DNA of 64,000 nucleotides from Pseudoduganella albidiflava (lineage in GTDB: Bacteria; Pseudomonadota; Gammaproteobacteria; Burkholderiales; Burkholderiaceae_D), in the NCBI RefSeq assembly GCF_004322755.1, contig NZ_CP036401.1:62001-126000 (forward strand), written 5' to 3'. Below, piece after piece: positions 28,481 through 42,796 of the stretch. The notes beneath the pieces were generated by a model. It was not told where the DNA came from. It was given only the letters and a program-made list of their open reading frames with translations, and did not search any database. Numbering within the stretch: position 1 is the first letter of the stretch; every line of letters begins with the position of its first letter. The position numbers and the translations under genes were made by a program.

Positions 28481-29887
28481 TCACGGCACGCGCGCGACGG
28501 CGCAGGACGATACACGCCCCTGCAACTGGCAGCGGTTGCGCACATTGCCGCCGCGGTCGTGCACCGCCACCTGCCAGGTATCCGGCCCGGTGCGTTCCAT
28601 CGTCATGAAGCCGAAGCCGCCCTGCCAGGCGCTGAAATGGGCGATCACGGCGCCGGGCGCCGGCTGGATGGCGGACACCTCTTCCGGCAGCGGCACCACA
28701 TCCTCCATGGTGCCGGAGAAACCGGCCACGAACTGGCTCGGATGGCTGGTCTTGAAGCTGGCCTGTTGCCACATATGCACGTGGCCGGACAGCAGCGCCT
28801 GCACGCGGGGCGGCAGCAGCAGCGGATTGACCGAGCCGAAGCTTTGCTGCAAGCCCGCGTCGCCCAGTTCCAGGCGCAACTGGCTGGCCTTGTCGAGGCT
28901 GGCGCCGAAGCCGAGCACCGGGTGGTGGTTCGCCAGCAGGTTCCAGGTGGTGCGCCGCGACAGCGTTTCAGCCTGCACATAGGCGTCGCGGTAGCGCGCG
29001 AAGCCGGTATCGCCCGGCTGCAAGCCCCGCCACGACGTGGCAGCCGTGTCCACCACGAGCAATTGCGCATCGCCGCCCAGCGGCACCGCGTACGGATCGC
29101 TGTAGTTGCCGATGGCGTCGTCGGCCTGCGCATTGCAGTCGCGGCCGGCCTGCAGCGGGCGGGGATCGAGGAAGCGCCACCAGCCTTGGCCGGCGCGGGT
29201 GCAGCTTTCATGGTTGCCGCGCACCACCACCCACGGAGCGGCCCGCAGCAGGGGCTCGGCGGGCCGGAAGAAATCCTCGCGCCAGGTATCCCAGCCATAA
29301 CCCCACGGGCTGCCGGCGCAGCCCGCGTTGCCGTCCGGGCAAGGATTCTCGCGATAGTGGTAGTCGCCCACGTGGACCACGAGGTCGGGCTGCCAGCGGG
29401 CCGCCGCTGCCGCCACGCCGGCGAAGGGGAACTGCTCCGTATCGTTGCAGGCTTGCCAGGCATGATCGGCCTTCTTCAGGCGGCAGCCCGTGTCGCCGAT
29501 GACGACGATGCGCCGCGCCTCGTGCCGTGGCAGCGGCAGGGGGCTGCCGGCCAGGGCCGCCCGCTGCGTGTCCGCCGGCAACGGCGCTTCGCACGCGAGC
29601 ACCGGAAATGCCGACGGCTTCGAATCGGCCGGAGCCGATGCGGTCGGCCGCTGCGCGATCGTGGCCGGGGCGGCGCGGACCGACATCGGCACCGGCCGGC
29701 CATCCACGTCCAGCGTGGGGCAGGCCGCGGCGACGGTGATCACGCGGGCCGTGGCGGCGCCTTCCTCGCCCAGGACCACGTAGCTGGAGAGCACGTCCGG
29801 CGGCAGCGGCGCGGTGGTGGCGCAGCCGGCGAGGAGAGCCGCGGCAAGCGCGGCAGGCAGGAGCGATGGAACAGGCAGCAGACGCAT
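28481..29887 (-). CDS. metallophosphoesterase lipoprotein
   Basis: 468 residues, lipobox ALLAGC. After an unconserved segment of about 120 residues, the calcineurin-like phosphoesterase motifs follow in order: IVVIGDTGC, VVHVGDYHYR, VVVRGNHESC, LLANHHPVLG and LLSGHVHMWQ. These supply the two-metal centre. Substrate is unknown; purple-acid-phosphatase-like activity outside the inner membrane is plausible. It stands alone, divergent from the HAD gene. Confidence 0.88.
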   Translation of the reverse strand: MRLLPVPSLLPAALAAALLAGCATTAPLPPDVLSSYVVLGEEGAATARVITVAAACPTLDVDGRPVPMSVRAAPATIAQRPTASAPADSKPSAFPVLACEAPLPADTQRAALAGSPLPLPRHEARRIVVIGDTGCRLKKADHAWQACNDTEQFPFAGVAAAAARWQPDLVVHVGDYHYRENPCPDGNAGCAGSPWGYGWDTWREDFFRPAEPLLRAAPWVVVRGNHESCTRAGQGWWRFLDPRPLQAGRDCNAQADDAIGNYSDPYAVPLGGDAQLLVVDTAATSWRGLQPGDTGFARYRDAYVQAETLSRRTTWNLLANHHPVLGFGASLDKASQLRLELGDAGLQQSFGSVNPLLLPPRVQALLSGHVHMWQQASFKTSHPSQFVAGFSGTMEDVVPLPEEVSAIQPAPGAVIAHFSAWQGGFGFMTMERTGPDTWQVAVHDRGGNVRNRCQLQGRVSSCAVARVP

Positions 29888-29988
29888 GATGACCCCGGTT
29901 CGATGTCAGTCCGCTAATTTAGCACCAAGTAAATACCAAAGCGACAGCATCCCGGGCCTTTCCGGCCGGGCCATGCGACAATGGCGCC

Positions 29989-30699
29989 ATGAACGACATC
30001 GCACGACCCAAAGCCATCCTGTTCGACCTGGACGATACGCTGTGGCCGATCGGCCCGGTGATCGCCGAAGCGGAACGGGGCCTGCATGCCTGGCTCGCCG
30101 AACACGCGCCGAAGGTGGCGCAGGCCTTCACGATCGAACAATTGCGGGAACAGCGCATGGCGTTGCTGGCGGAAAAGCCGGAACACCACCTGGACCTGAT
30201 CGGCCTGCGCCGCGCCGCGCTCGAAGCGGCGTTCCGGCACGTGGACGAAGACCTGGCCCGGCTCGACGGGGCGATCAGGCATTTCACGGCGGCCCGCAAC
30301 ACCGTGGAGCTGTACCACGACGTGCTGCCCGGCCTGCAGCGCCTGGCCGAAAAGGTCACCCTCGGTTCGGTCTCGAACGGCAACGCGGACCTTGAAGTCA
30401 TCGGTCTCGCCCACCATTTCAAGGTATCGCTGGCGGCCAGCCGTTTCGGCAAGGCGAAACCCGACCCCGGCATCTTCCTGGCGGCGTGCGAGGCGCTCGG
30501 CGTGGCGCCCGGCGAAACCGTCTACGTGGGCGACGACCTGCGCCTCGACGTGGAAGGCGCGCAAAAGGCGGGCCTGCGGGCGGTGTGGATGAACCGCACG
30601 GGCAGCACGGCCCACCTGGAAGCGGGCATCGTGCCCGACGCGATCTGCCGCGACGTGGGCGAGCTGATTGCGTGGCTGGAACAACAGTTAGCCGATTGA
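29989..30699 (+). CDS. HAD-superfamily hydrolase
   Basis: 236 residues. Motif I is ILFDLDDTLWP (nucleophile Asp), motif II is in LGSVSNGNADL, the lysine of motif III is in RFGKAKPDPGIFL, and motif IV is VGDDLRLDVEGA. The helical cap follows motif I, the subclass I layout. It is a soluble phosphatase or dehalogenase-like enzyme of unspecified substrate. hrcA follows 54 bp later on the same strand. Confidence 0.9.
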   Translation: MNDIARPKAILFDLDDTLWPIGPVIAEAERGLHAWLAEHAPKVAQAFTIEQLREQRMALLAEKPEHHLDLIGLRRAALEAAFRHVDEDLARLDGAIRHFTAARNTVELYHDVLPGLQRLAEKVTLGSVSNGNADLEVIGLAHHFKVSLAASRFGKAKPDPGIFLAACEALGVAPGETVYVGDDLRLDVEGAQKAGLRAVWMNRTGSTAHLEAGIVPDAICRDVGELIAWLEQQLAD

Positions 30700-30753
30700 A
30701 TTCCCGGCGCGCGCCCCGCGGTGCATAATGAAAGCCTAGCCTGTGAAACGATC

Positions 30754-31770
30754 ATGCAACTCGATACCCGTGCCCAAACCCTGCTCAAAGCCCTCGTAGA
30801 GCGCTATATCGCCGACGGACAGCCTGTCGGCTCGCGTGCCCTGTCGAAGATTTCCGGCCTTGACCTGTCGCCGGCCACGATCCGCAACATCATGGCCGAC
30901 CTGGAAGAACTCGGTTATGTCGCCAGCCCCCACACTTCCGCCGGGCGCGTGCCCACGCCGCGCGGCTACCGCATCTTCGTCGACACGCTGCTGACCGTGC
31001 AGCCGATCGACGAGCGCGATGTCGAATCCAGGCTGCGCCCGCAGGCGCAGCCGCCGCAAAAGCTGATCGCCACCGCGGCGCAGATGCTGTCGTCGCTGTC
31101 CCAGTTCGCCGGCGTGGTGATGAGCCCGCGCCGCGAATCGGCGTTTCGGCAGATCGAATTCCTGCGCCTGGGCGAGAAACGCATCCTGCTGGTGATCGTG
31201 GCGCCCGGCGGCGACGTGCAGAACCGCCTGCTGCTGACGGACGTCGACTACACGCCGTCCCAGCTGCAGCAGTCCGCCAACTTCATCAACCAGCACTACA
31301 GCGGCCTGGCATTCGACGAGGTGCGCACGCGCATGCAGGGCGAGCTGCGCCAGCTGCGCGACGACATGGGCCGCCTGATGCAGGCCGCGGTGGAGGCGGG
31401 CAGCGAAGCGATGGCCGATACCGGCGAGGACATGGTGATTTCCGGCGAACGCAACCTGCTGTCGGTCAGCGACCTGTCGTCGAACATGACGTCGCTGCGC
31501 CAGATGTTCGACATGTTCGAGCAAAAGACCGGCCTGATGCAGTTGCTGGACGTGTCCTCGAAGGCTTCCGGCGTGCAGATCTTCATCGGCGGCGAATCGA
31601 CCCTGGTGCCGCTGGACGACATGAGCGTGGTCACCGCGCCGTACGAAGCCAATGGCCGCATCGTCGGCACGCTCGGCGTGATCGGGCCGACCAGGATGGC
31701 GTACGAACGGGTGATCCCGATCGTGGACATCACGTCGCGGCTGCTGTCGAACGCGCTGAGCCAGAACTAA
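30754..31770 (+). CDS. hrcA: heat-shock repressor HrcA
   Basis: 338 residues. N-terminal winged helix ([42 protein letters not shown]) followed by the GAF-like HrcA core (GVMQIFIGGE-type segment near residue 275; HTSAGRVPT linker). HrcA represses groE and dnaK operons through CIRCE elements. No CIRCE palindrome is visible in this window, so its targets lie elsewhere. MQLDTRAQ at 30754 is the start; the GTG at 30721 adds a non-homologous tail. A repeat element begins 8 bp after the stop. Confidence 0.94.
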   Translation: MQLDTRAQTLLKALVERYIADGQPVGSRALSKISGLDLSPATIRNIMADLEELGYVASPHTSAGRVPTPRGYRIFVDTLLTVQPIDERDVESRLRPQAQPPQKLIATAAQMLSSLSQFAGVVMSPRRESAFRQIEFLRLGEKRILLVIVAPGGDVQNRLLLTDVDYTPSQLQQSANFINQHYSGLAFDEVRTRMQGELRQLRDDMGRLMQAAVEAGSEAMADTGEDMVISGERNLLSVSDLSSNMTSLRQMFDMFEQKTGLMQLLDVSSKASGVQIFIGGESTLVPLDDMSVVTAPYEANGRIVGTLGVIGPTRMAYERVIPIVDITSRLLSNALSQN

Positions 31771-31777
31771 TCGAAGC

Positions 31778-32047
31778 TCACCCCAAGTGCAAATTCCGGG
31801 GTCAGGAGGGAATGCTGGCATGCATGCCAGCATCGTTGCGCAGGCGCGAAGCAGGCTTCGCGAAACCCCTGCTGCACCCCGGCGGGGCAGAGCAGGGGTT
31901 TCGACGAGCACTGCTCCTCGCCTGCGTAGCGGTACCGGCATGCATGCCGGTACTCCTCTCTGACCCCAGCCCTTCGCTGTTGGGGTGAATGCATGTGCTT
32001 TCAATGTATTGCGTGACGCTTAACTTAACGGCATAGGGTCTGTCCCC
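31778..32047. repeat. double-module repeat element (copy B) between hrcA and fur
   Basis: The ends match copies A and C (CACCCCAAGTGCAAATTCCG ... CCCTTCGCTGTTGGGGTGAA). Inside are two modules in opposite orientation. The first, reversed: a 22-bp palindrome 31812-31833, GCAGG 31840-31844, hairpin 31845-31862, CCTGC 31868-31872. The second, forward: GCAGG 31892-31896, hairpin 31902-31920, CCTGC 31921-31925, 22-bp palindrome 31932-31953. A lone core AGGGTCTGTCCCC lies at 32035-32047. With the fur terminator this fills the 336-bp gap; there is no gene in it. Confidence 0.82.
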
Positions 32048-32068
32048 GGTGCATAGTCGCGCCGCATG

Positions 32069-32095
32069 AAAAAAACGGCCCTCGCGGGCCGTTTT
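32069..32095 (-). terminator. rho-independent terminator of fur
   Basis: A 10-bp stem (AAAACGGCCC at 32072-32081, GGGCCGTTTT at 32086-32095, loop TCGC) is followed on the minus strand by a T-tract. It lies 12 nt after the fur stop, and TTTT on the plus side could make it bidirectional. Confidence 0.85.
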
Positions 32096-32106
32096 GCTGT
32101 CAGGCA

Positions 32107-32535
32107 TTAATGCCGGTGCGGGCAATTCTCCTTCGTGCAGCTGCCATAGATCGCCAGCGCATGCTCGGCGATCCTGAAGCCGCGTTCGGCGGCGATGCGC
32201 TGCTGGCGGGCTTCGATTTCCTCGTCGACGAATTCCTCGACGCGGCCGCAATCGAGGCACACGAGGTGGTCGTGGTGGGAACCCTGGTTCAGTTCGAAGA
32301 TCGCCTTGCCGCTTTCGAAGTGATTGCGGTTCAACAGGCCGGCCTGTTCGAACTGCGTCAACACGCGATAAACGGTGGCGAGACCGACGTCCATATTGTC
32401 GGCCAGCAAGATCTTGTAGACATCTTCGGCCGTCAGGTGACGCACGGAACTGTTCTGGAAGATGTCGAGGATCTTCAGGCGCGGCAGGGTGGCCTTCAGG
32501 CCGCTGGCCTTCAGGTCGGTGGGGCTGTTACTCAT
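32107..32535 (-). CDS. fur: ferric uptake regulator Fur
   Basis: 142 residues. The winged helix ([37 protein letters not shown]) and metal-binding [18 protein letters not shown] are typical. The C-terminus [10 protein letters not shown] holds the second cysteine pair. With Fe2+ it represses iron-uptake genes. [12 protein letters not shown] at 32535 is the start; the longer frame runs through the promoter. It is divergent from bamE, an arrangement common in betaproteobacteria. Confidence 0.95.
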   Translation of the reverse strand: MSNSPTDLKASGLKATLPRLKILDIFQNSSVRHLTAEDVYKILLADNMDVGLATVYRVLTQFEQAGLLNRNHFESGKAIFELNQGSHHDHLVCLDCGRVEEFVDEEIEARQQRIAAERGFRIAEHALAIYGSCTKENCPHRH

Positions 32536-32568
32536 GTTCGGTAGTCGGTTTAGGCTGGAGTGCTTTAT

Positions 32569-32596
32569 GATATAGCGTTTCGGCACTTCCGCTCAA
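32569..32596 (-). promoter_or_regulatory. candidate sigma-70 promoter for fur
   Basis: Reading the minus strand, TTGAGC (32596-32591) and TATATC (32574-32569) are separated by 16 nt, ending 33 bp before the fur start. The same AT-rich patch must also serve bamE on the plus strand. Confidence 0.4.
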
Positions 32597-32613
32597 TCGA
32601 TTTGAGGTCACTT

Positions 32614-33294
32614 ATGCGCGTCACCCCAGCGTCACCGTCGTCCGTCCCGCCTGCTGTCTTGCCAGTCATGAATCAGCTGAAATCCCGCGTACCCCTGCTG
32701 GCAGCGGCTGCTTGCGTGGCGCTCGCACTGGGCGGCTGTGCCGGCAAGACCGTGCTGGGGCCGAAAGAAGGCGCGCAGGTGGCACAGCAGGCCAACCCGG
32801 TCGTCGATCCGGCGCAGGGCGCCGTGACCACCAAGGCATCGCAGATCCAGCGCTTCATGTGGTTCTTCTCGCCGTACCGTCCCGATATCCAGCAAGGCAA
32901 CTTCGTCTCGAAGGAAATGCTGGCGCAACTGAAACCGGGCATGACGCGCGACCAGGTGCGCTTCATCATGGGTTCCCCATTGCTGAACGACATCTTCCAC
33001 GAGAACCGCTGGGATTATCCGTTCCGCTTCGCGCGCGGCGACGGCGAGCTGACGACCAGCAGCGTGGTCCTGCATTTCGACAAGGAAGGCAAGCTGGAAA
33101 AGTTCGAAGGCGGCGAGCTGCCGACCGAGCGCGAATACATCGCCCGGATCGCTGGCCCGATCAAGCAATTCCAGAAAGACGAGAAGCGCAACAGCGAGAA
33201 CCAGCCGGCCGCGCAGCGCGCGCCGCTGCCGAGCGGCCAGGATTCGGGCAACCGCAACCCGGTCGAGATCAGCACGCCGCCGGCCGGCCAGTAA
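32614..33294 (+). CDS. bamE: outer-membrane assembly lipoprotein BamE
   Basis: 226 residues. The lipobox is ALGGC; the SmpA/OmlA domain follows, with RPDIQQGNFVSKEMLAQLKPGMTRDQVRFIMGSPLL, the family signature, and YPFRFARGDGELTTSSVVLHFD. The C-terminal 60 residues are a polar, proline-rich extension. GAGG lies 6 nt before ATG 32614, favouring that start although it gives a long n-region; ATG 32668 would give a compact signal peptide. BamE stabilises the BamA-BamD complex. dapB follows after 45 bp. Confidence 0.93.
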   Translation: MRVTPASPSSVPPAVLPVMNQLKSRVPLLAAAACVALALGGCAGKTVLGPKEGAQVAQQANPVVDPAQGAVTTKASQIQRFMWFFSPYRPDIQQGNFVSKEMLAQLKPGMTRDQVRFIMGSPLLNDIFHENRWDYPFRFARGDGELTTSSVVLHFDKEGKLEKFEGGELPTEREYIARIAGPIKQFQKDEKRNSENQPAAQRAPLPSGQDSGNRNPVEISTPPAGQ

Positions 33295-33339
33295 AGTCAG
33301 CGAAAAAGCACACCAACAAGAACAACACAGGATAACCCC

Positions 33340-34149
33340 ATGACCACACTGAACATCGCCATTGCCGGCGCCGGCGGCCGCATGGGCCGCATGCTGGTGG
33401 AAGCCGTGCTGAATGCCGATGACCTGCGCCTGTCCGGCGCGCTCGGCATCGCCGGCAGCGACGGCCTGGGCCAGGATGCCGCGGCGTTCCTGGGCAAGGC
33501 ATCCGGCGCGATCGTCACCGCCGACCTGGCCGAAGGCTTGCGCGGCGCGGACGTGCTGATCGACTTCACCCGCCCCGAAGGCACGCTGGCGCACGCCGAA
33601 TACTGCGCCGCGCACGGCGTCAAGCTGGTGATCGGCACCACCGGCTTCGACGATGCCGGCAAGGCCGCGCTGAAGGCGGCCGCCGAAAAAACGGCGATCG
33701 TGTTCGCGCCGAACATGAGCGTGGGCGTCAACGTCACGCTCAAGCTGCTGGAACTGGCCGCGAAAAGCCTGTCGACCGGCTACGACATCGAGATCATCGA
33801 AGCGCACCACCGCCACAAGGTCGACGCGCCGTCCGGCACCGCGCTGAAGATGGGCGAAGTGATCGCCGACGCGCTGGGCCGCGACCTGAAGGAATGCGCC
33901 GTGTACGGCCGCGAAGGCGTGACCGGCGAGCGCGATCCGTCGACGATCGGCTTCGCCACCATCCGCGGCGGCGACATCATCGGCGACCACACCGTGCTGT
34001 TCGCCGGCACCGGCGAGCGCATCGAGATCAGCCACAAGTCCAGCAGCCGCGCCGGCTATGCGCAAGGCTCGCTGCGCGCCTCGCGCTTCCTGGCCGACAA
34101 GGCCACCGGCCTGTTCGACATGTACGACGTGCTGGGCCTGAATACCTGA
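33340..34149 (+). CDS. dapB: 4-hydroxy-tetrahydrodipicolinate reductase DapB
   Basis: 269 residues. The nucleotide-binding motif is [15 protein letters not shown]; the catalytic and substrate-binding segment is [20 protein letters not shown]; the C-terminal [16 protein letters not shown] fits the family. It makes tetrahydrodipicolinate for lysine and diaminopimelate synthesis. It lies between bamE and the exbB-like gene, 15 bp before the latter. Confidence 0.96.
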   Translation: MTTLNIAIAGAGGRMGRMLVEAVLNADDLRLSGALGIAGSDGLGQDAAAFLGKASGAIVTADLAEGLRGADVLIDFTRPEGTLAHAEYCAAHGVKLVIGTTGFDDAGKAALKAAAEKTAIVFAPNMSVGVNVTLKLLELAAKSLSTGYDIEIIEAHHRHKVDAPSGTALKMGEVIADALGRDLKECAVYGREGVTGERDPSTIGFATIRGGDIIGDHTVLFAGTGERIEISHKSSSRAGYAQGSLRASRFLADKATGLFDMYDVLGLNT

Positions 34150-34164
34150 TCCCGCGCCGGCGCG

Positions 34165-34833
34165 ATGGAACACTTCACCTTCGCAGGATACTGGGAACGT
34201 GGCGACGCGATCAGCCACGCCATCGCCTGGCTGCTGCTGGCGATGTCGCTGGCGAGCTGGTTCTTCATCCTGTCGAAAGGGCTGATGTCATGGCGGGTGC
34301 GCCGCAGCGCGCGCGTGGTGCAGCGGTTCTGGGATGCGCCCACGCTGGCCGACGGCGTGGCGGTGGTCTCGGCGGGTGACGCGGAAGGCATCTACCTGGC
34401 GCTGGCCGAGCAGTGCACGGTCCCGGCGCCCGATGGCAAGGGCAATTCGCTCGGCACCGCGGTGGGTCGTTCCGAACAGGTCACGCGGCTGTTGCGCGAT
34501 GCGATCCACCGCTCCACGGTGCGGCTCGAATTGGGCCTGACATTGCTGGCGTCGATCGCTTCCACCGCGCCGTTCGTCGGCCTGCTGGGCACCGTATGGG
34601 GCATCTACCATGCGCTGGCGGCCGTGTCCTCGTCCGGTGCCGTGGAAATCGACAAGGTGGCCGGCCCCGTTGGCGAAGCGCTGATCATGACCGGCGTGGG
34701 CCTGATGGTGGCGATCCCCGCCGTGCTGGCCTATAACGGCTTCAACCGGGTCAACCGCCTGACGCTCTCCGAGCTCGACGCGTTCGCCTACGACCTGCAC
34801 GCGTACCTGACCCAGGACGCGGCGAAGCGCTGA
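34165..34833 (+). CDS. exbB: MotA/TolQ/ExbB-family proton channel subunit
   Basis: 222 residues with three membrane segments: one near the N-terminus (AIAWLLLAMSLASWFFIL), and two after residue 125 (LTLLASIASTAPFVGLLGTVWGIYHAL; GEALIMTGVGLMVAIPAVLAYNGF). This is the ExbB/TolQ layout. With the ExbD-like gene 13 bp downstream it forms the proton-driven motor that energises TonB-dependent receptors, or the Tol system. No tonB or tolA is adjacent, so ExbB versus TolQ is not settled. Confidence 0.88.
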   Translation: MEHFTFAGYWERGDAISHAIAWLLLAMSLASWFFILSKGLMSWRVRRSARVVQRFWDAPTLADGVAVVSAGDAEGIYLALAEQCTVPAPDGKGNSLGTAVGRSEQVTRLLRDAIHRSTVRLELGLTLLASIASTAPFVGLLGTVWGIYHALAAVSSSGAVEIDKVAGPVGEALIMTGVGLMVAIPAVLAYNGFNRVNRLTLSELDAFAYDLHAYLTQDAAKR

Positions 34834-34846
34834 ACGGAGCTTGGCA

Positions 34847-35269
34847 ATGGCATTCGGCGGATTCAACCATCACCGGCAAAAGGAATCGATGGCCGACATC
34901 AACGTCACGCCGATGGTGGACGTGATGCTGGTGCTGCTGGTGATCTTCATCCTCGCCGCGCCGATGTTTACGCACGCGGTGAAGCTCGACCTGCCGAAGG
35001 CCCAGGCATCCGGCGCGCCGCAGCCGGCGGACGCCGTGCGGATTTCCATCGATGCCGCCGGCACCGTGTACTGGAACGAGGAAGCCGTGCAGCCGGCCGA
35101 GCTGCAGCCGCGCCTGGCCGGCGCCGCGCGGCGCGACCCGCAACCCGAACTGCAACTGCGCGCCGACCGCGCCACCCGCTACGAAGCGGTGGCGCAACTG
35201 ATGGCGGCGGCACAGCAGGAAGGCTTGACGAAGCTGGTCTTCGTCACCGACCCGAAGGGAAATGAATAA
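34847..35269 (+). CDS. exbD: ExbD/TolR-family motor subunit
   Basis: 140 residues: a short cytoplasmic start, one membrane helix (DVMLVLLVIFILAAPMFTHAV) with the conserved Asp in NVTPMVDVMLVLL that carries protons, then a periplasmic domain ending KLVFVTDPKGNE. GGAG lies 7 nt before ATG 34847; a TTG at 34841 is in frame but less likely. It partners the preceding ExbB-like protein. The stop overlaps the next start as TAATG. Confidence 0.9.
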   Translation: MAFGGFNHHRQKESMADINVTPMVDVMLVLLVIFILAAPMFTHAVKLDLPKAQASGAPQPADAVRISIDAAGTVYWNEEAVQPAELQPRLAGAARRDPQPELQLRADRATRYEAVAQLMAAAQQEGLTKLVFVTDPKGNE

Positions 35270-35595
35270 TGGCCAGCATCACCCTGGACGGCGCGGCGAT
35301 CCGCGACGAAGCAAGCTTTCATGCCGCCAGCCGCGCGGCATTCGGTTTCAACGACCATGTGGCGCCCACGATGGATTCGTGGATCGACGCCCTGTCCTAC
35401 CTGCGCGATGAAGAGGGCATGACGAAGTTCCGGCTCAAGCCGAACGAAGTCCTGGAAATCGCCATCACCGGTTCGGCGGCGATGAAGGCCGCGGTGCCGG
35501 ACCTGCTCGAGGAAATCGCCTTCTGCATCGGCGGCATCAACGAGCGCTACGAGGATTACGGCGAAAAGCCGGCGCTCAAGCTCGTGCTGAAGTAG
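35269..35595 (+). CDS. barstar-family protein (putative RNase inhibitor)
   Basis: 108 residues, acidic. ITLDGAAIRDEASFHAASRAAFGF followed by MDSWIDALSYL resembles barstar, the inhibitor of barnase-type RNases (first strand, helix, then a conserved Leu/Trp helix). No barnase/RNase gene is adjacent. The start overlaps the exbD stop by 1 nt, so it is translated with a membrane motor, an unusual partnership. Alternative: a housekeeping barstar-like regulator. Fold assignment is moderate; function is inference. Confidence 0.6.
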   Translation: MASITLDGAAIRDEASFHAASRAAFGFNDHVAPTMDSWIDALSYLRDEEGMTKFRLKPNEVLEIAITGSAAMKAAVPDLLEEIAFCIGGINERYEDYGEKPALKLVLK

Positions 35596-35697
35596 GCCGG
35601 CCGCTGGCCTCAGGAAGCTGGCCTCAGGAAGTTGGTCTCAGGAAGCTGGCTTATGGAAGCTGACCGGCGGCCGCTGAACAGAGGCCGCCAGTTCGGG

Positions 35698-36489
35698 TCA
35701 CTGCGCCTTTTCGCCCGGTGCCAGGGTCAGCACGTCGAAGCCGGTGGCCGTCACGGTCACCATGTGTTCCCACTGCGCCGACAGCGAGCGGTCGGCGGTC
35801 ACCACGGTCCAGCCATCGGGCAGCGCGCGGGTCTGGTGCTTGCCGGCGTTGATCATCGGCTCGATCGTGAAGATCATGCCCGGTTCCAGCTTCAGTCCCA
35901 TGCCGGGGCGGCCATAGTGCAGCACCTGCGGATCTTCGTGGTACACCATGCCGATGCCGTGGCCGCAATAGTCGCGGACCACCGAAAAGCCGGCGCTTTC
36001 CGCCACCACCTGGATCGCATGGCCCACGTCGCCCAGCGTGGCGCCCGGCTTCACGGCGCGGATGCCGGCCCACATGGCGTCATACGTCACTTCGCACAGC
36101 TTGCGGGCCGCCTTGCCGGGATTGCCCACGTAGTACATGCGGCTCGTGTCGCCGAACCAGCCATCCTTGATCACGGCCACGTCGATGTTGATGATGTCGC
36201 CGTCCTTCAGCACCTTCTTCGGCGAGGGAATGCCATGGCATACCACTTCGTTGACGGAGGTGCAGACGGTCTTCGTGAAGCCGGCATAGCCCACGTTGGC
36301 TGGAATCACCTGCAGCACGTTGACGATGTAGTCGTTGCACAGCTTGTCCAGGTCTTCGGTGCTCACGCCCGGCTTCACGTGCGGGCCGATCATCGTCAGC
36401 ACATCGGCCGCCAGCTGGCCGGCGACGCGCGACAGTTCCACCTGTTCCGGCGACTTGATCAGGATGGCATCGCTGTTCTTCTTACGCAT
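35698..36489 (-). CDS. map: type I methionine aminopeptidase
   Basis: 263 residues. Metal ligands occur in order: INIDVAVIKDGWFGDTSRMYYVG, GHGIGMVYHEDP, FTIEPMINAGKHQ and QWEHMVTVT. There is no N-terminal zinc-finger extension, so it is type Ia. It removes initiator methionine cotranslationally and is essential in most bacteria. Its start overlaps the ParD-like gene by 8 nt. Confidence 0.95.
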   Translation of the reverse strand: MRKKNSDAILIKSPEQVELSRVAGQLAADVLTMIGPHVKPGVSTEDLDKLCNDYIVNVLQVIPANVGYAGFTKTVCTSVNEVVCHGIPSPKKVLKDGDIINIDVAVIKDGWFGDTSRMYYVGNPGKAARKLCEVTYDAMWAGIRAVKPGATLGDVGHAIQVVAESAGFSVVRDYCGHGIGMVYHEDPQVLHYGRPGMGLKLEPGMIFTIEPMINAGKHQTRALPDGWTVVTADRSLSAQWEHMVTVTATGFDVLTLAPGEKAQ

Positions 36490-36715
36490 CGTGCAGCGCC
36501 TCTCCTTTTACCGGCGTCAGCCGAAGAGGGCCCTGGCCGGTCTCGCCGCGCAGCAGCAGCTGGCACAGGTCGCTGTAGTTCAGGTCGGGGTTGGTTTCGG
36601 CCAGCAGGCCGATGCGCAGCCAGTGCTCGGCCTGCGCATTGATCGAGCGGCTCAGTGCGCCGCTGGCGATGCGCAGGTTCTCATGCATCTGGTCGGAGAT
36701 TTTTACGATGCCCAT
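36482..36715 (-). CDS. ParD-like ribbon-helix-helix protein
   Basis: 77 residues. GIVKISDQMHENLRIASGALSRSINAQAEHWLRIG is a ParD-like RHH segment (KISD...L...A...R SINAQAEHW), so it is probably a DNA-binding protein of the antitoxin type. No toxin gene accompanies it. GAGG lies 6 nt before ATG 36715. Its last codons overlap the map start by 8 nt, so map translation is coupled to it. A large palindrome upstream may be its own operator. Confidence 0.7.
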   Translation of the reverse strand: MGIVKISDQMHENLRIASGALSRSINAQAEHWLRIGLLAETNPDLNYSDLCQLLLRGETGQGPLRLTPVKGEALHDA

Positions 36716-36771
36716 GTTGTCCTCAATATACGGTCCATATACGGAACGCATATTACCACAGCTCGGGCAGG

Positions 36772-36814
36772 CGATATACGTTCAATGTACGTTCCATGTA
36801 TCGAACGTATATCG
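36772..36814. promoter_or_regulatory. long palindrome upstream of ParD-like gene
   Basis: A perfect 12-bp inverted repeat, CGATATACGTTC (36772-36783) and GAACGTATATCG (36803-36814), surrounds a 19-nt spacer that repeats TACGTTC.ATG. A related TATACGG...TATACGG pair lies at 36727-36745, nearer the gene. The iterated TACGTTC/GAACGTA half-sites are what an RHH autorepressor operator would look like. Confidence 0.55.
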
Positions 36815-36824
36815 CCAGGGCCGC

Positions 36825-37190
36825 TCAGCGCACGGCTTGCGGATCGAAGTGGGGGTTATGGATGAGGGCCAGCACGTTGCCGAACGGGTCCGCCAGTTCG
36901 GCCACCCTGATGCCGTCGCCCACATCCTGGATGGCCGAGTGCGTGCTGGCGCCCAGGGCGAGGATGCGGGCGACTTCGGCCTCGATGTCGTCGACGCCCC
37001 AGTAGACTTCCACGCCGGACTTGCCCGGCTCGCCATCCGGCGTCAATCCCAGTTCGAAACCGCCGATGGCGAAGCCCACGTAGAACGGCTGGTCGAAGTA
37101 CGGCGCGGCGCCGAACACTTCGCTGTACCACGCCTTCGCGGCGGGCAGGTCTTTCACGGGGTAGATGGCGGTGCGCAGTCCCTTGATCAT
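36825..37190 (-). CDS. VOC-family (glyoxalase-like) protein
   Basis: 121 residues. Two beta-alpha-beta-beta-beta halves: IYPVKDLPAAKAWYSEVFG and GVDDIEAEVARILALGAS...VAELADPFGNVLALIHNPHF. The pattern is that of the vicinal-oxygen-chelate superfamily; the reaction is not predictable. The start at 37190 is preferred since the longer frame is a run-through of the S9 gene on the same strand. Confidence 0.85.
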   Translation of the reverse strand: MIKGLRTAIYPVKDLPAAKAWYSEVFGAAPYFDQPFYVGFAIGGFELGLTPDGEPGKSGVEVYWGVDDIEAEVARILALGASTHSAIQDVGDGIRVAELADPFGNVLALIHNPHFDPQAVR

Positions 37191-37300
37191 GGTGTTCTCC
37201 TTCGGGTTGTCGATCGCGCCATCATGCCATCGAGGAACGGCAACGGATTGGAAAAATGGAAGGCGCGCGGACGGCGGCGCCGTGGGGCCGCCGTCGTCCT

Positions 37301-42791
<5,491 letters not shown>

Positions 42792-42796
42792 GGCAT

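Noticed and set aside
29888..30753. CIRCE element for HrcA (TTAGCACTC-N9-GAGTGCTAA) near hrcA.
   Set aside because: Only a partial TTAGCAC was seen near 29920, with no inverted partner.
35269..35595. Complete barnase-barstar toxin-immunity pair.
   Set aside because: No RNase gene of the barnase type lies on either side; only the barstar-like half is present.
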